Shown here: positions 55,416 through 62,887 of the stretch, piece after piece | Position numbering within the stretch: the first letter of the stretch is position 1 | Layout of the letters: the number at the start of each line of letters is the position of its first letter | Origin: Coralloluteibacterium thermophilum | GTDB taxonomy: Bacteria; Pseudomonadota; Gammaproteobacteria; Xanthomonadales; Xanthomonadaceae | DNA: 64,000 nt | NCBI RefSeq assembly: GCF_042654365.1 | Contig: NZ_JBHSGG010000031.1 | Location: forward strand, 1 to 64,000 | Direction: 5' to 3' | The notes under the pieces: generated by a model | Seen by the model: the letters and a program-made list of their open reading frames with translations, nothing else | The model's database searches: none | What the model was told of the DNA's origin: nothing | Made by a program: the position numbers and the translations under genes

Positions 55416-56401
55416 CAGCGGCCCTCCCGGCGCTGCAGGCGCATCAGCATGAGCTTGGCGATCGACAGCACGATGAAGGTCAGCGCGAACAGGACGAAGC
55501 CGAGCGCGAGCAGGGTGGAGCGGTGCAGCGGGTCGACGGCCTCGGCGAACTCGTTGGCGATGGTCGCGGCGATGGACGTGCCCGGCTCCAGCAGCGAGGG
55601 CGAGATGCGGTAGGCGTTGCCGATGACGAAGGTCACCGCCATGGTCTCGCCGAGCGCGCGGCCCAGGCCCAGGAAGATGCCGCCGATCACCGCCGACTTC
55701 GTGTAGGGCAGGACCACGTCCCAGACCACCTCCCAGGTGGTCGAGCCGAGCGCGTAGGAGGACTCCTTGAGGCGGGTCGGGACGGTCAGGAACACCTCGC
55801 GCATCACCGAGGCGATGAAGGGGATCACCATCACCGCCAGCACCAGGCCGGCGGTGAGCATGCCGATGCCGAGCGGCGGGCCGCTGAACAGCAGGCCGAT
55901 GCCGGGCACCTGGCCCAGCGAGTCGTTGATCCAGGGGTAGACGGTGCGCGACAGCACCGGCGCGAGCACGAACAGGCCCCACATGCCGTAGATGATCGAC
56001 GGGATGCCGGCGAGCAGCTCGATCGCGGTCCCGACCGGGGTGCGCATCCACGGCGGCGCGACCTCGGTGAGGAAGATGGCGATGCCGAAGCTGACCGGCA
56101 CCGCGATGACCATGGCGATGCCCGCCGACACCAGGGTGCCGAAGATGGGCACCAGCGCGCCGAACTCGCGCAGGGCGACGTTCCACTCGGCGGTGGTCAG
56201 GAACGCCCAGCCGAAGGTCGCGAACGCGTCGCGGCCGCCCCAGGCCATGGACAGCGCCGCGGCGACCAGCGAGACCAGGACGAACAGGCCCGCGGCCGTG
56301 AACATCGCGCGGAACAGGCGATCGTTGCGGGTGTCGGCGCGGTCGCGCAGCGCGCGTTGCGGGTCCGGCGTGACGACGGCGAGTTCGGGCTGAGTGGCCA
56401 A
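55415..56401 (-). CDS. pstC: phosphate ABC transporter permease PstC
   Basis: About 328 residues with six helices. PstC signatures: ELLAGIPSIIYGMWGLFVLA, KESSYALGSTTWEVVWDVVL (EAA loop) and GLGRALGETMAVTFVIGN. No ATG sits near the expected N terminus; a TTG at 56401, with GGGGAC about 10 bases upstream, gives a length matching relatives. The open frame reaches 56551 through an Arg run that is the antisense of a hairpin. Confidence 0.9.
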   Translation of the reverse strand: MATQPELAVVTPDPQRALRDRADTRNDRLFRAMFTAAGLFVLVSLVAAALSMAWGGRDAFATFGWAFLTTAEWNVALREFGALVPIFGTLVSAGIAMVIAVPVSFGIAIFLTEVAPPWMRTPVGTAIELLAGIPSIIYGMWGLFVLAPVLSRTVYPWINDSLGQVPGIGLLFSGPPLGIGMLTAGLVLAVMVIPFIASVMREVFLTVPTRLKESSYALGSTTWEVVWDVVLPYTKSAVIGGIFLGLGRALGETMAVTFVIGNAYRISPSLLEPGTSIAATIANEFAEAVDPLHRSTLLALGFVLFALTFIVLSIAKLMLMRLQRREGR

Positions 56402-56457
56402 GGCGAGGAGGTCCCCGGATGTGCCGCGCCGCGGTGGCGGCTGGGTAACGGTCGTGT

Positions 56458-56484
56458 GCCGGCGGCGTCGTCGACGCCGCCGGC
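56458..56484 (-). other. stem-loop between pstS and pstC
   Basis: Perfect 12-bp stem (56458-56469 with 56473-56484), 3-base loop, 14 bases after the pstS stop and without a T-run. Such hairpins between a highly expressed binding-protein gene and its permease genes usually stabilise the upstream mRNA or cause partial termination. Confidence 0.7.
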
Positions 56485-56498
56485 GCGGATGCGCTGCG

Positions 56499-57608
56499 TC
56501 AGCGCGAGACGGTCTCGGCCCAGTAGGCCTCGATCTGCTGCACCAGCTCATCCGGCAGCGGGACGTAGTCGAGCGCTTCCGCCTGGGCGTCGCCGTTGGC
56601 GTAGACCCAGGTGAAGAAGTCGAGCACGGCGCGCCCGCGGGCGGCGTCGCGCGGCTGCTTGTGGACCAGGATGAAGTTGGTCGCCGCGATCGGCCAGGAC
56701 TGCTCGCCCGGCGCGTCGGTCATCACCAGGTGGAAGTCCTGCGCGTTCGCCCAGTCGGCGCTGGCGGCGGCAGCCTGGAAGCTCTCGCTGTTGGGCTCGA
56801 CGAAGTTGCCGGCGCGGTTCTGCAGCGCGGTGTGGCTCATCTGGTTCTGCAGCGCGTAGGACAGCTCGACGTAGCCGATGCTGCCGCGCACCTGCTGCAC
56901 GTAGGCCGCCACGCCCTCGTTGCCCTTGCCGCCGATGCCGGTCGGCCAGCGCACGCTGGTGCCTTCGCCCACCGAGGACTGCCAATCCGGGCTGACCTTG
57001 GAGAGGTAGTTCGCGAAGTTGAAGGTGGTGCCCGAGCCGTCCGAGCGGTGGACCACGGTGATGCGGCCGGCCGGGATCTGCACGCCCGGGTTGATCTCGG
57101 CGATGCGCGCGTCGCCCCAGTCGGTGATGCGGCCGAGGAAGATGTCGGCGAGGACCGCGCCGGTCAGCCTGAGCTGGCCCGGGGTGATGCCGTCGAGGTT
57201 GACGACAGGCACCACGCCGCCGATGACCGACGGGAACTGGGCGAGGCCCGCGGCTTCGAGCTCGTCGGGCGGCAGCGGCGCGTCCGAGGAACCGAAGTCG
57301 ACGGTGCCCGCCTTGATCTGGGCGATGCCGCCGCCCGAGCCGATCGACTGGTAGTTCACGCGGCTGCCGGTCGCGGCGGCGTAGTCGCTCGACCACCGCG
57401 ACATGACCGGGAAGACGAAGGAGGCGCCGGCGCCGGTGATCTGGGCGGTGACGCGGTCGCCGGTCGCGGCGTCCGCTGCGGGCGCGCCACCGGGCGCCGT
57501 GCCAGGGGTCGGCGCGCCGTCGTTGCCGGAGCAGGCCGTGACGGCCACCGCGGCGACGAGGGCGATCAGGGCGTGGCGAAGCGGGGCATGCGAAGCGGAT
57601 GCGGGCAT
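56499..57608 (-). CDS. pstS: phosphate ABC transporter substrate-binding protein
   Basis: A 369-residue phosphate-binding protein with a lipoprotein-type signal (ALIALVAAVAVTAC). Phosphate-contact motifs: ITGAGASFVFPVMSRW, GSGGGIAQIKAGTVDFGSSD and VVHRSDGSGTTFNF. AGGAG lies 8 bases before the ATG at 57608. A near-consensus PHO box lies 83 bases upstream. Confidence 0.96.
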   Translation of the reverse strand: MPASASHAPLRHALIALVAAVAVTACSGNDGAPTPGTAPGGAPAADAATGDRVTAQITGAGASFVFPVMSRWSSDYAAATGSRVNYQSIGSGGGIAQIKAGTVDFGSSDAPLPPDELEAAGLAQFPSVIGGVVPVVNLDGITPGQLRLTGAVLADIFLGRITDWGDARIAEINPGVQIPAGRITVVHRSDGSGTTFNFANYLSKVSPDWQSSVGEGTSVRWPTGIGGKGNEGVAAYVQQVRGSIGYVELSYALQNQMSHTALQNRAGNFVEPNSESFQAAAASADWANAQDFHLVMTDAPGEQSWPIAATNFILVHKQPRDAARGRAVLDFFTWVYANGDAQAEALDYVPLPDELVQQIEAYWAETVSR

Positions 57609-57690
57609 GGAACACTCCTGGAGGGTCGGCGGTGCGGCCGGGGCGGACACAGCGCGTCCCGGAAGGATCGCGGTATGAGAAAACAGTTGC

Positions 57691-57708
57691 ATGACAACTA
57701 TGTGACAG
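57691..57708 (-). promoter_or_regulatory. PHO box upstream of pstS
   Basis: On the minus strand CTGTCACATAGTTGTCAT: two CTGTCAY-like heptamers with a 4-base AT-rich spacer, very close to the PhoB consensus. Correctly placed to replace a -35 for the pstSCAB-phoU operon. Confidence 0.85.
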
Positions 57709-57750
57709 TGCCGTCCGGCCGCGGACGGGCTGTCATTTTCCGGTCATGGG

Positions 57751-57975
57751 GGCAGGGCTCAGGGCTCAGGGCGCAGGGCTGGGCGTACATGCGGATCGTG
57801 CGGAAAGGGTAGCGCGTCCGACACACGCCGCGCCCACCCTCCCAGCCCCAAGCCCCAAGCCCCAAGCCCCTAAGCCCCTAAGCCCCTAAGCCCCTAAGCC
57901 CCTAAGCCCAGAGCCCAGAGCCCAGAGCCCAGAGCCCAGAGCCCAGGGCCCAGGGCCCAGGGCCCAGGGGCCCAG
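57751..57975. repeat. drifting heptad/octad tandem repeat with inverted partner (locus G)
   Basis: A short AGGGCTC/AGGGCGC arm lies at 57754-57783. After 57 unique bases comes a long tract: AAGCCCC x3 (57850-57870), TAAGCCCC x4 (57871-57902), AGAGCCC x5 (57910-57944), AGGGCCC x3 (57945-57965). The tract ends 8 bases before the porin stop codon. Its minus strand has G-quadruplex potential. Confidence 0.92.
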
Positions 57976-57982
57976 CCCGCTC

Positions 57983-59110
57983 TCACCAATGGAACTGCGC
58001 CCGGGCCTCCACGATGTTCGGGGCGTCGTCGATCCCGGCGCGGCGGCTGTCCACGGCGACGTAGTTCAACATCAGCTTGAAGTTGGACCGGAGGTACCAG
58101 TTCACGCCCGCGGTGACGGCGTCGAAGGCGCCGCCGCGCACGGCGCCGTCGTCGAGGTCGATGCGGTCGTAGCGCAGGCCGAGCTGCCACAGGCCGCGCG
58201 CGGGCGCGTCGGGCTCGGGCGTGCTGGGCACGCCGTTGCGGTAGCTCCAGGTCTCGCCGGTGAGATTCCACAGGCCGCTGACGTACCAGCTGTCGCCGTC
58301 GAAGTCGTCGCCGTCGATGCCGTCCACGCGGGCCCGCATGTACTCCGCCTGCAGCTTGAACGGGCCGTGCACATACATGGACTCCAGGCCGAACGTCCGG
58401 ATGTGGTCCGCCGCCAGTTCGCCGGTATCCACCAGCCGGGCGCCGGCGAGGTCCGCCTGCGGACGCGCGCGCAGGCGGATGACGTCGCCGGGCGCCTGGA
58501 ACCGCACCGCGGAGACGCCGAGGTGGAGGATGTGGCCGGTGGCGTTCATGGGCGCCCAGGTGAAGCGCGCGCCGTAGCCGTTGCCCTCGGCCTGGTCCCG
58601 CGTGAGCTCGCGCCCGAACGCGCTCGCGGTGAGGGTCCACGCATCGCCCGAGGTGTCGTAGGCCACGCCCAGGCGGCGCGCGACGCCGAAGGTGTTGGTG
58701 GCGGCGGCCTTGGAGATGAAGTCGTTGTGCCGCGTGCTGGACAGCTCTTCCAGGCTGTTGGGCTGCTTGTACTGGCCGATGCGCAGGCCGCCGTCGCCGA
58801 TGCGCCAGCGGATGTTGTTGTCGAGGAACCTGTCGGCCTTGGCGTCGTAGCCGAGCACCCAGCCGTGGTTCGCCGCCTCGCCCTTGAGCACCAGCTCGGC
58901 GCGGCGCAGCTCGTAGTCCTTGTTCCTGCCGTTGTCGCCCGAGGCGAGGTCGAGCACGTCGCTGTCGTACCAGTTGGCGTCCGCCTGGAGGAGGCCCTCG
59001 AAGGCGATCTCAGTGCCGCCGATCGTGTCGATGACGACCGCGGCGTGGGCGGGGGCGTCCGCGACGGCGAGAGCCAGCACGGCAACGGCGAAGGCGGGGC
59101 GGCGGAACAT
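57983..59110 (-). CDS. phosphate-selective porin of the OprO/OprP family
   Basis: A 375-residue outer-membrane beta-barrel protein. Signal peptide at residues 1-23 (VAVLALAVADAPAHA), then alternating aromatic/polar strands such as FEGLLQADANWYDSD, YELRRAELVLKGEA and GGLRIGQYKQPNSLEELSST, which matches the Porin_O_P family; it ends ...EARAQFHW with a terminal aromatic residue. PHO-box-like site upstream and pst neighbours support phosphate or polyphosphate uptake. Arginine-ladder details cannot be judged by eye. Confidence 0.88.
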   Translation of the reverse strand: MFRRPAFAVAVLALAVADAPAHAAVVIDTIGGTEIAFEGLLQADANWYDSDVLDLASGDNGRNKDYELRRAELVLKGEAANHGWVLGYDAKADRFLDNNIRWRIGDGGLRIGQYKQPNSLEELSSTRHNDFISKAAATNTFGVARRLGVAYDTSGDAWTLTASAFGRELTRDQAEGNGYGARFTWAPMNATGHILHLGVSAVRFQAPGDVIRLRARPQADLAGARLVDTGELAADHIRTFGLESMYVHGPFKLQAEYMRARVDGIDGDDFDGDSWYVSGLWNLTGETWSYRNGVPSTPEPDAPARGLWQLGLRYDRIDLDDGAVRGGAFDAVTAGVNWYLRSNFKLMLNYVAVDSRRAGIDDAPNIVEARAQFHW

Positions 59111-59159
59111 GGGCGGGGCCTGTGTGGTGGCGGGTTGGAGGCGAAATTGCTGCTGGAGA

Positions 59160-59177
59160 ATGACTGCTACATGACAA
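59160..59177 (-). promoter_or_regulatory. PHO box upstream of the porin gene
   Basis: On the minus strand TTGTCATGTAGCAGTCAT, two CTGTCAT-like heptamers with a 4-base spacer, 50 bases before the porin ATG. Confidence 0.75.
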
Positions 59178-59260
59178 CCTGCCGGAATATTTCTTGAATG
59201 TGACCAGCTGCGGGCCGGCATGCCACATTCCGGCGCGACGGCCGCTGGCGGAGGACGCGG

Positions 59261-59278
59261 TTGTCAGTGCATCGTCAT
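59261..59278 (+). promoter_or_regulatory. PHO-box-like site upstream of 2OG oxygenase gene
   Basis: On the plus strand TTGTCAGTGCATCGTCAT: heptamers TTGTCAG and TCGTCAT with a 4-base spacer, 55 bases before the ATG at 59333. Weaker than the pstS box, but the same geometry and the correct direction. Confidence 0.5.
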
Positions 59279-59332
59279 GGAAGCGACATCTGCTGCCCGC
59301 AGCCTCGTCGCCAGCAACCAGGACTGTTCCGC

Positions 59333-60187
59333 ATGAGCAGCGAAAGCGTCGCCGTCGATGCCGCCCTCAGGGATTGGATCGTGGCCCAGGTGCAGGCCGG
59401 GGCAACGCCGGAGGCGGTCGTCGCCCCGCTGATCGAGCGTGGCTGGCCGGAGCAGGTGGCCATCGACGCGGTGGAGCGGGTCGTGCGCGACTTCCTCGCC
59501 GAGCATGCGCGCGCCAACGCCCTGCCCGTGCCCGTCCCGGTTCCCGTGCCGCTGGGCGACGGCGCGAGCACGGTCGAGGTCGAGGGCCGCCGCATCGAAG
59601 TGATCGCGAGCATGCGCCACCCACGGGTCGTCGTGTTCGGCAACGTGCTCGACGACGAGGAGTGCGAGGCCCTCATCGAGCTGGCGCGTCCGCGCCTGCG
59701 CCGGTCCGCGGTGGTCAACGCCGAGACCGGCGAGGACGAGATCCACGAGGCCAGGACCAGCCAGAGCGTCGGCCTGGTGCGGGGGCAGACCCCGCTGTGC
59801 GAGCGCATCGAGCGCCGCATCGCCACGCTCCTGCAGTGGCCCTACGGGCATGGCGAGGGACTGATGCTGCTGCGCTACGGTCCGGGCGCCGAGTATCGGC
59901 CGCACTACGACTACTTCGACCCGGAACGGCCCGGGAACGCGGGCATCCTCGCCCGCGGTGGCCAGCGTGTCGCCTCCCTCGTCATGTACCTCAACACGCC
60001 TGCACGCGGCGGCGCGACGACCTTCCCCGACGTCGGCGTCGAGGTCGCCGCGATCAAGGGCAACGCGGTCTTCTTCAGCTACGACCGCCCCCACCCCATG
60101 ACCCGCAGCCTGCACGGCGGTGCGCCTGTCCTGGAAGGGGAGAAGTGGGTCGCGACCAAGTGGCTGCGCGAGCGGCACCACGAGTGA
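59333..60187 (+). CDS. 2OG-Fe(II) oxygenase, prolyl 4-hydroxylase-like
   Basis: A 284-residue dioxygenase. The C-terminal P4H domain has the iron ligands in YRPHYDYF (His-x-Asp) and the distal His in SLHGGAPV, with the 2-oxoglutarate-binding Lys in VLEGEKWVATKW. The N-terminal half (about 95 residues) is helical, with QVQAGATPEAVVAPLIERGW repeat-like segments as in related bacterial oxygenases. Target protein or metabolite unknown. Divergent from the porin with a PHO-box-like site between. Confidence 0.9.
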   Translation: MSSESVAVDAALRDWIVAQVQAGATPEAVVAPLIERGWPEQVAIDAVERVVRDFLAEHARANALPVPVPVPVPLGDGASTVEVEGRRIEVIASMRHPRVVVFGNVLDDEECEALIELARPRLRRSAVVNAETGEDEIHEARTSQSVGLVRGQTPLCERIERRIATLLQWPYGHGEGLMLLRYGPGAEYRPHYDYFDPERPGNAGILARGGQRVASLVMYLNTPARGGATTFPDVGVEVAAIKGNAVFFSYDRPHPMTRSLHGGAPVLEGEKWVATKWLRERHHE

Positions 60188-60190
60188 CGC

Positions 60191-60655
60191 GAGGCGTGAG
60201 GCATGAGGAGTGAGAACGAGCAGGCGCGCGACTGCCAGGCTCGTCCCTCGCTCCGTATCCACCCGCGCGTCAGCCCTGCCAACTCCCCCGCGGACAGCGG
60301 GGGAGGGTTGGGGAGGGAGTGCTCTGGGCAGGAGTGAGTGAGGAGGAGTGGGAACCGGGAGGAAGTGCGACTGCTTGCTCTCGTTCCTCACGTCTCGCCA
60401 CTCACGTCTCGGGCAGTGCTCACCCCATCCCCGCTTTCTCCGCAGGGGGAGGAAGGAGCCGGTCGTGCGGGCGTGGAGGCTCTCCCCCATGGCGTCGTGG
60501 GTGCAGGCGAAGTGCCGCGAGCGCCCTCCCCCGCGAACAGCGGGGGAGGGTTGGGGAGGGGGCGCTCTCGGCGGGAGTGAGCGAGGAGGAGTGAGAGCCG
60601 GGAGGAAGTGCGATTGCTCGCCCTCGTTCCTCACTTCTCCTCGCTCACTCCTGTC
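60191..60655. repeat. composite repeat region with two ~122-bp direct copies (locus H)
   Basis: Copy 1 at 60283-60404 and copy 2 at 60526-60648. Each has a CTCCCCCGC-n5-6-GCGGGGGAG hairpin, the word GGTTGGGGAGGG, a GGAGTGAGYGAGGAGGAGTG purine arm, GGGAGGAAGTGCGA, and a CTCGTTCCTCAC pyrimidine arm. A further inverted pair (GAGGAGTGAGAACGAG) starts at 60205, and an opposite-strand CCCC-hairpin lies near 60420-60450. No gene in this 440-base stretch. Copy 2 supplies the gspN stop. Confidence 0.88.
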
Positions 60656-61335
60656 AACAAGCGCCCTTCATGTGTCCGCACATGCCCGGCGGGGCCGGGG
60701 GCGAAGCCGAGGAGTTCCAGGGCGAGCCGGTTGCCGGTGTCGGTGGGGGTCGCGACGGCCTCGGCGAGATAGCTGCCGTCGGCGCGCAGGCGCAGGGTCA
60801 GCTGCTGCAGCGGTGCCGGGGCGGTTTCGGGCCGGAGGACGGCTTCCGCGTCGCCGCCGGCGCAGCGCAGGTCGCCGATCAGGCGCAGGGCCGCGGGAGG
60901 GAGGGTGGCGACGTCGAGCGCCATGCGTCCGCCGGCCTCGGCGCAGCCGCCGTCGGCGAAGCGCAGCGTCGCCCGGTCGAAATGGACTTCGCCGCCGCGG
61001 CCGAGCCCGGGATCGAGCAGGACCAGCGGCAGCGTGCCGGACAGCGCATGGACCCCGTCGCGGCGGATCTCGGCGCGCAGGGCTTCGCCGGCCACGCGGA
61101 ACCGGCCGCGCGCGAGCGACCACGGGGAGGCGGCGACGTCCAGGTCGCCGACCGGGACGCCCCCGAGGCGGACGCCATCGAGCCGGCCGCGCCAGACGCT
61201 GCCGCCGACCGCCTGCGCGGAGATGCCGGCGGGCAGCCCGCCGGCCAGCGCCAGACCGAGGCGCAGCGGCAGGAAGAGGGCCAGCGCGATGGCGAAGGCC
61301 GCGGCGAAGAGCAGGGCGAGGCGTCGGGCGCTCAT
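60631..61335 (-). CDS. gspN: type II secretion system protein N
   Basis: A 234-residue inner-membrane GspN protein: one N-terminal helix (LALLFAAAFAIALALFLPLR), then a periplasmic domain with ISAQAVGGSVWRGRLDGVRL and later GGRMALDVATLPPAALRLIG, typical of the family. The last residues (GVSEEK) are encoded by repeat locus H copy 2, so the natural C terminus has been replaced. Overlaps gspM by 4 bases. gspD, which follows in Xanthomonas xps operons, is absent here. Confidence 0.85.
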   Translation of the reverse strand: MSARRLALLFAAAFAIALALFLPLRLGLALAGGLPAGISAQAVGGSVWRGRLDGVRLGGVPVGDLDVAASPWSLARGRFRVAGEALRAEIRRDGVHALSGTLPLVLLDPGLGRGGEVHFDRATLRFADGGCAEAGGRMALDVATLPPAALRLIGDLRCAGGDAEAVLRPETAPAPLQQLTLRLRADGSYLAEAVATPTDTGNRLALELLGFAPGPAGHVRTHEGRLLTGVSEEK

Positions 61336-61802
61336 GGCGCGAGCCCGATCCGCAGCTCACCGGCCACGCCCTGCGTCTCGCGACGGAGCGCGAAGCCCGC
61401 CACGCGCACGCCGCGCGTCCGCAGGCCGTCGAGGGCGGCCGCGAGCGGGCCCGACGGCTGGGGCGGCAGCAGGAGGACCAGTTCGTCCCCGGCGACTTCC
61501 TCGCCGCTCAGCAGGACGCCCTCCGCCGCCAGGGTCTCGGTCGCGGCCGCGCGCGCGGCATCGCCGCTCAACGGCGTGGGCAGCGCGTCCAGCATCGCGG
61601 CCAGGGCCTCGACGTCCTCCAGGTGTGCGAGCGCCTGGGTGCGCGCGGCTTCGGTGCGGGTCTCCAGCGCGAGCAGGGGCAGGCGGACGCCATACCAGGC
61701 GACGAAGGCAGCGACCAGTACGAGCATGACGGCGACCATGGCGCGCTCGCGTCGGGCGAGGCCGTCCCACCAGGCGCGAAGGGCGGTCACGCGTGCGTTC
61801 AT
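61332..61802 (-). CDS. gspM: type II secretion system protein M
   Basis: A 156-residue single-pass inner-membrane protein of the T2SS assembly platform. WWDGLARRERAMVAVMLVLV, followed by AAFVAWYGVRLPLL, is the GspM transmembrane start; the remainder is a small ferredoxin-like periplasmic domain (LLSGEEVAGDELVLLLPPQP, VRVAGFALRRE). ATGA overlap with gspL. Confidence 0.88.
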   Translation of the reverse strand: MNARVTALRAWWDGLARRERAMVAVMLVLVAAFVAWYGVRLPLLALETRTEAARTQALAHLEDVEALAAMLDALPTPLSGDAARAAATETLAAEGVLLSGEEVAGDELVLLLPPQPSGPLAAALDGLRTRGVRVAGFALRRETQGVAGELRIGLAP

Positions 61803-62887
61803 GGCTGGCTCCGCAGGTCGAATGCAAGGACGGGGCGGCCCGCGTGCGCGGGGGCGTCCGCCCGAAGCGCGAGCACGCCCTGCGCTTCGAGCGCGGCGCG
61901 CAGGCGCTCGTCGTCGCCCGGCCCGGTGCCGGCGAAGCTCGCACGCAGCACGCCGTCCGGTCCCAGCTGCGCCGCGACCAGCTCGGCGGCCGGCGCCGCG
62001 CTCGCGGCATCGGCCAGGGCGTCGAGCAGCAGGGTGGCCGAACCCGCCTGCTCCAGCGTCGCCCGGTGACGGCGCAGGGCGAGGGCCGGGTCCGCCGGCG
62101 GCGTGCCGAGGAGGGCCGCGGCGCGTTCGCGCGCCATGGCGTCCAGCCGGCGCGCCTCGCGCAGATCGGCGAAGGCGGTCGCCAGCGACAGGGCCACGGG
62201 CGAGAGCGCCAGCAGCGCCGCGAGCGCCGCCAGCCGGCGCAGTCCCGGGCGCGGAGCGGTGGCCGCCGGTGCGAAGGCGCCCTGGCGCAGGTCGAGCATG
62301 GCCGTGGCCGTGCCCGCGGCGAGCAGCGCCAGGGCCGGCCCGCCGGCCAGCGGCGCCGGGGCAGGGTCGCCCAGCACGCGGGCCGCGAGCGCGGGTTCGG
62401 CCGCGAAGGCGAGGTCGTTGCCGCGCACCCGCCAGGTCCCGTCCAGCGCCACCACGGTCGGAGGCGCGTCCGCGTCCGGTACGGGCAGCAGCAGGGCGTC
62501 GGGCACCACCGCGTCCGGCACGACGCCGAGTTCCGCGGCGCGGGCCAGCGCCGCGTCCAGGCAGGCCGCCTCCATGGCGGCGACCCGCCACGCCCCGTCC
62601 CCGGCCGGTGCGACCGCGACGTGCAGGCGCGCCGGGGCGACCGCGAGGCGCTCCGGCAGCAGCAGGGCCGCGGCTGCGCGCGCCTGGGCGGCGGTGCGCG
62701 CGGCCAGGTCGAGCCGATGCAGGGCGATGTCCGTCGTGGGCAGGGCCAGCACGGTCCGCGGCGCCTCCGGCAGCGGCGCGTCGCCCACGTGCCCGTGGTC
62801 GAGCAGGGTGCCGGCCGCGTCGGCACGCAGCCAGCGCGTCGGCGCGTCCTGGGTCGCGGGGAGCAGGATCAGGCGGGTCGGAGTCAT
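61799..62887 (-). CDS. gspL: type II secretion system protein L
   Basis: A 362-residue inner-membrane protein that joins the GspE ATPase to the pseudopilus platform. Actin-like cytoplasmic domain (TVLALPTTDIALHRLDLAAR, AAALLLPERL), a transmembrane helix near residue 220-240 (LAALAALLALSPVALSLATA) and a periplasmic domain with VLALRADAPAHAGRP. Overlaps gspK and gspM by 4 bases each. Confidence 0.88.
   Translation of the reverse strand: MTPTRLILLPATQDAPTRWLRADAAGTLLDHGHVGDAPLPEAPRTVLALPTTDIALHRLDLAARTAAQARAAAALLLPERLAVAPARLHVAVAPAGDGAWRVAAMEAACLDAALARAAELGVVPDAVVPDALLLPVPDADAPPTVVALDGTWRVRGNDLAFAAEPALAARVLGDPAPAPLAGGPALALLAAGTATAMLDLRQGAFAPAATAPRPGLRRLAALAALLALSPVALSLATAFADLREARRLDAMARERAAALLGTPPADPALALRRHRATLEQAGSATLLLDALADAASAAPAAELVAAQLGPDGVLRASFAGTGPGDDERLRAALEAQGVLALRADAPAHAGRPVLAFDLRSQP

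Noticed and set aside
57871..57902. Telomere-like CCCTAA repeat
   Set aside because: TAAGCCCC units resemble telomere repeats only by chance. They grade into AGAGCCC units, are internal, and are flanked by normal chromosomal genes.
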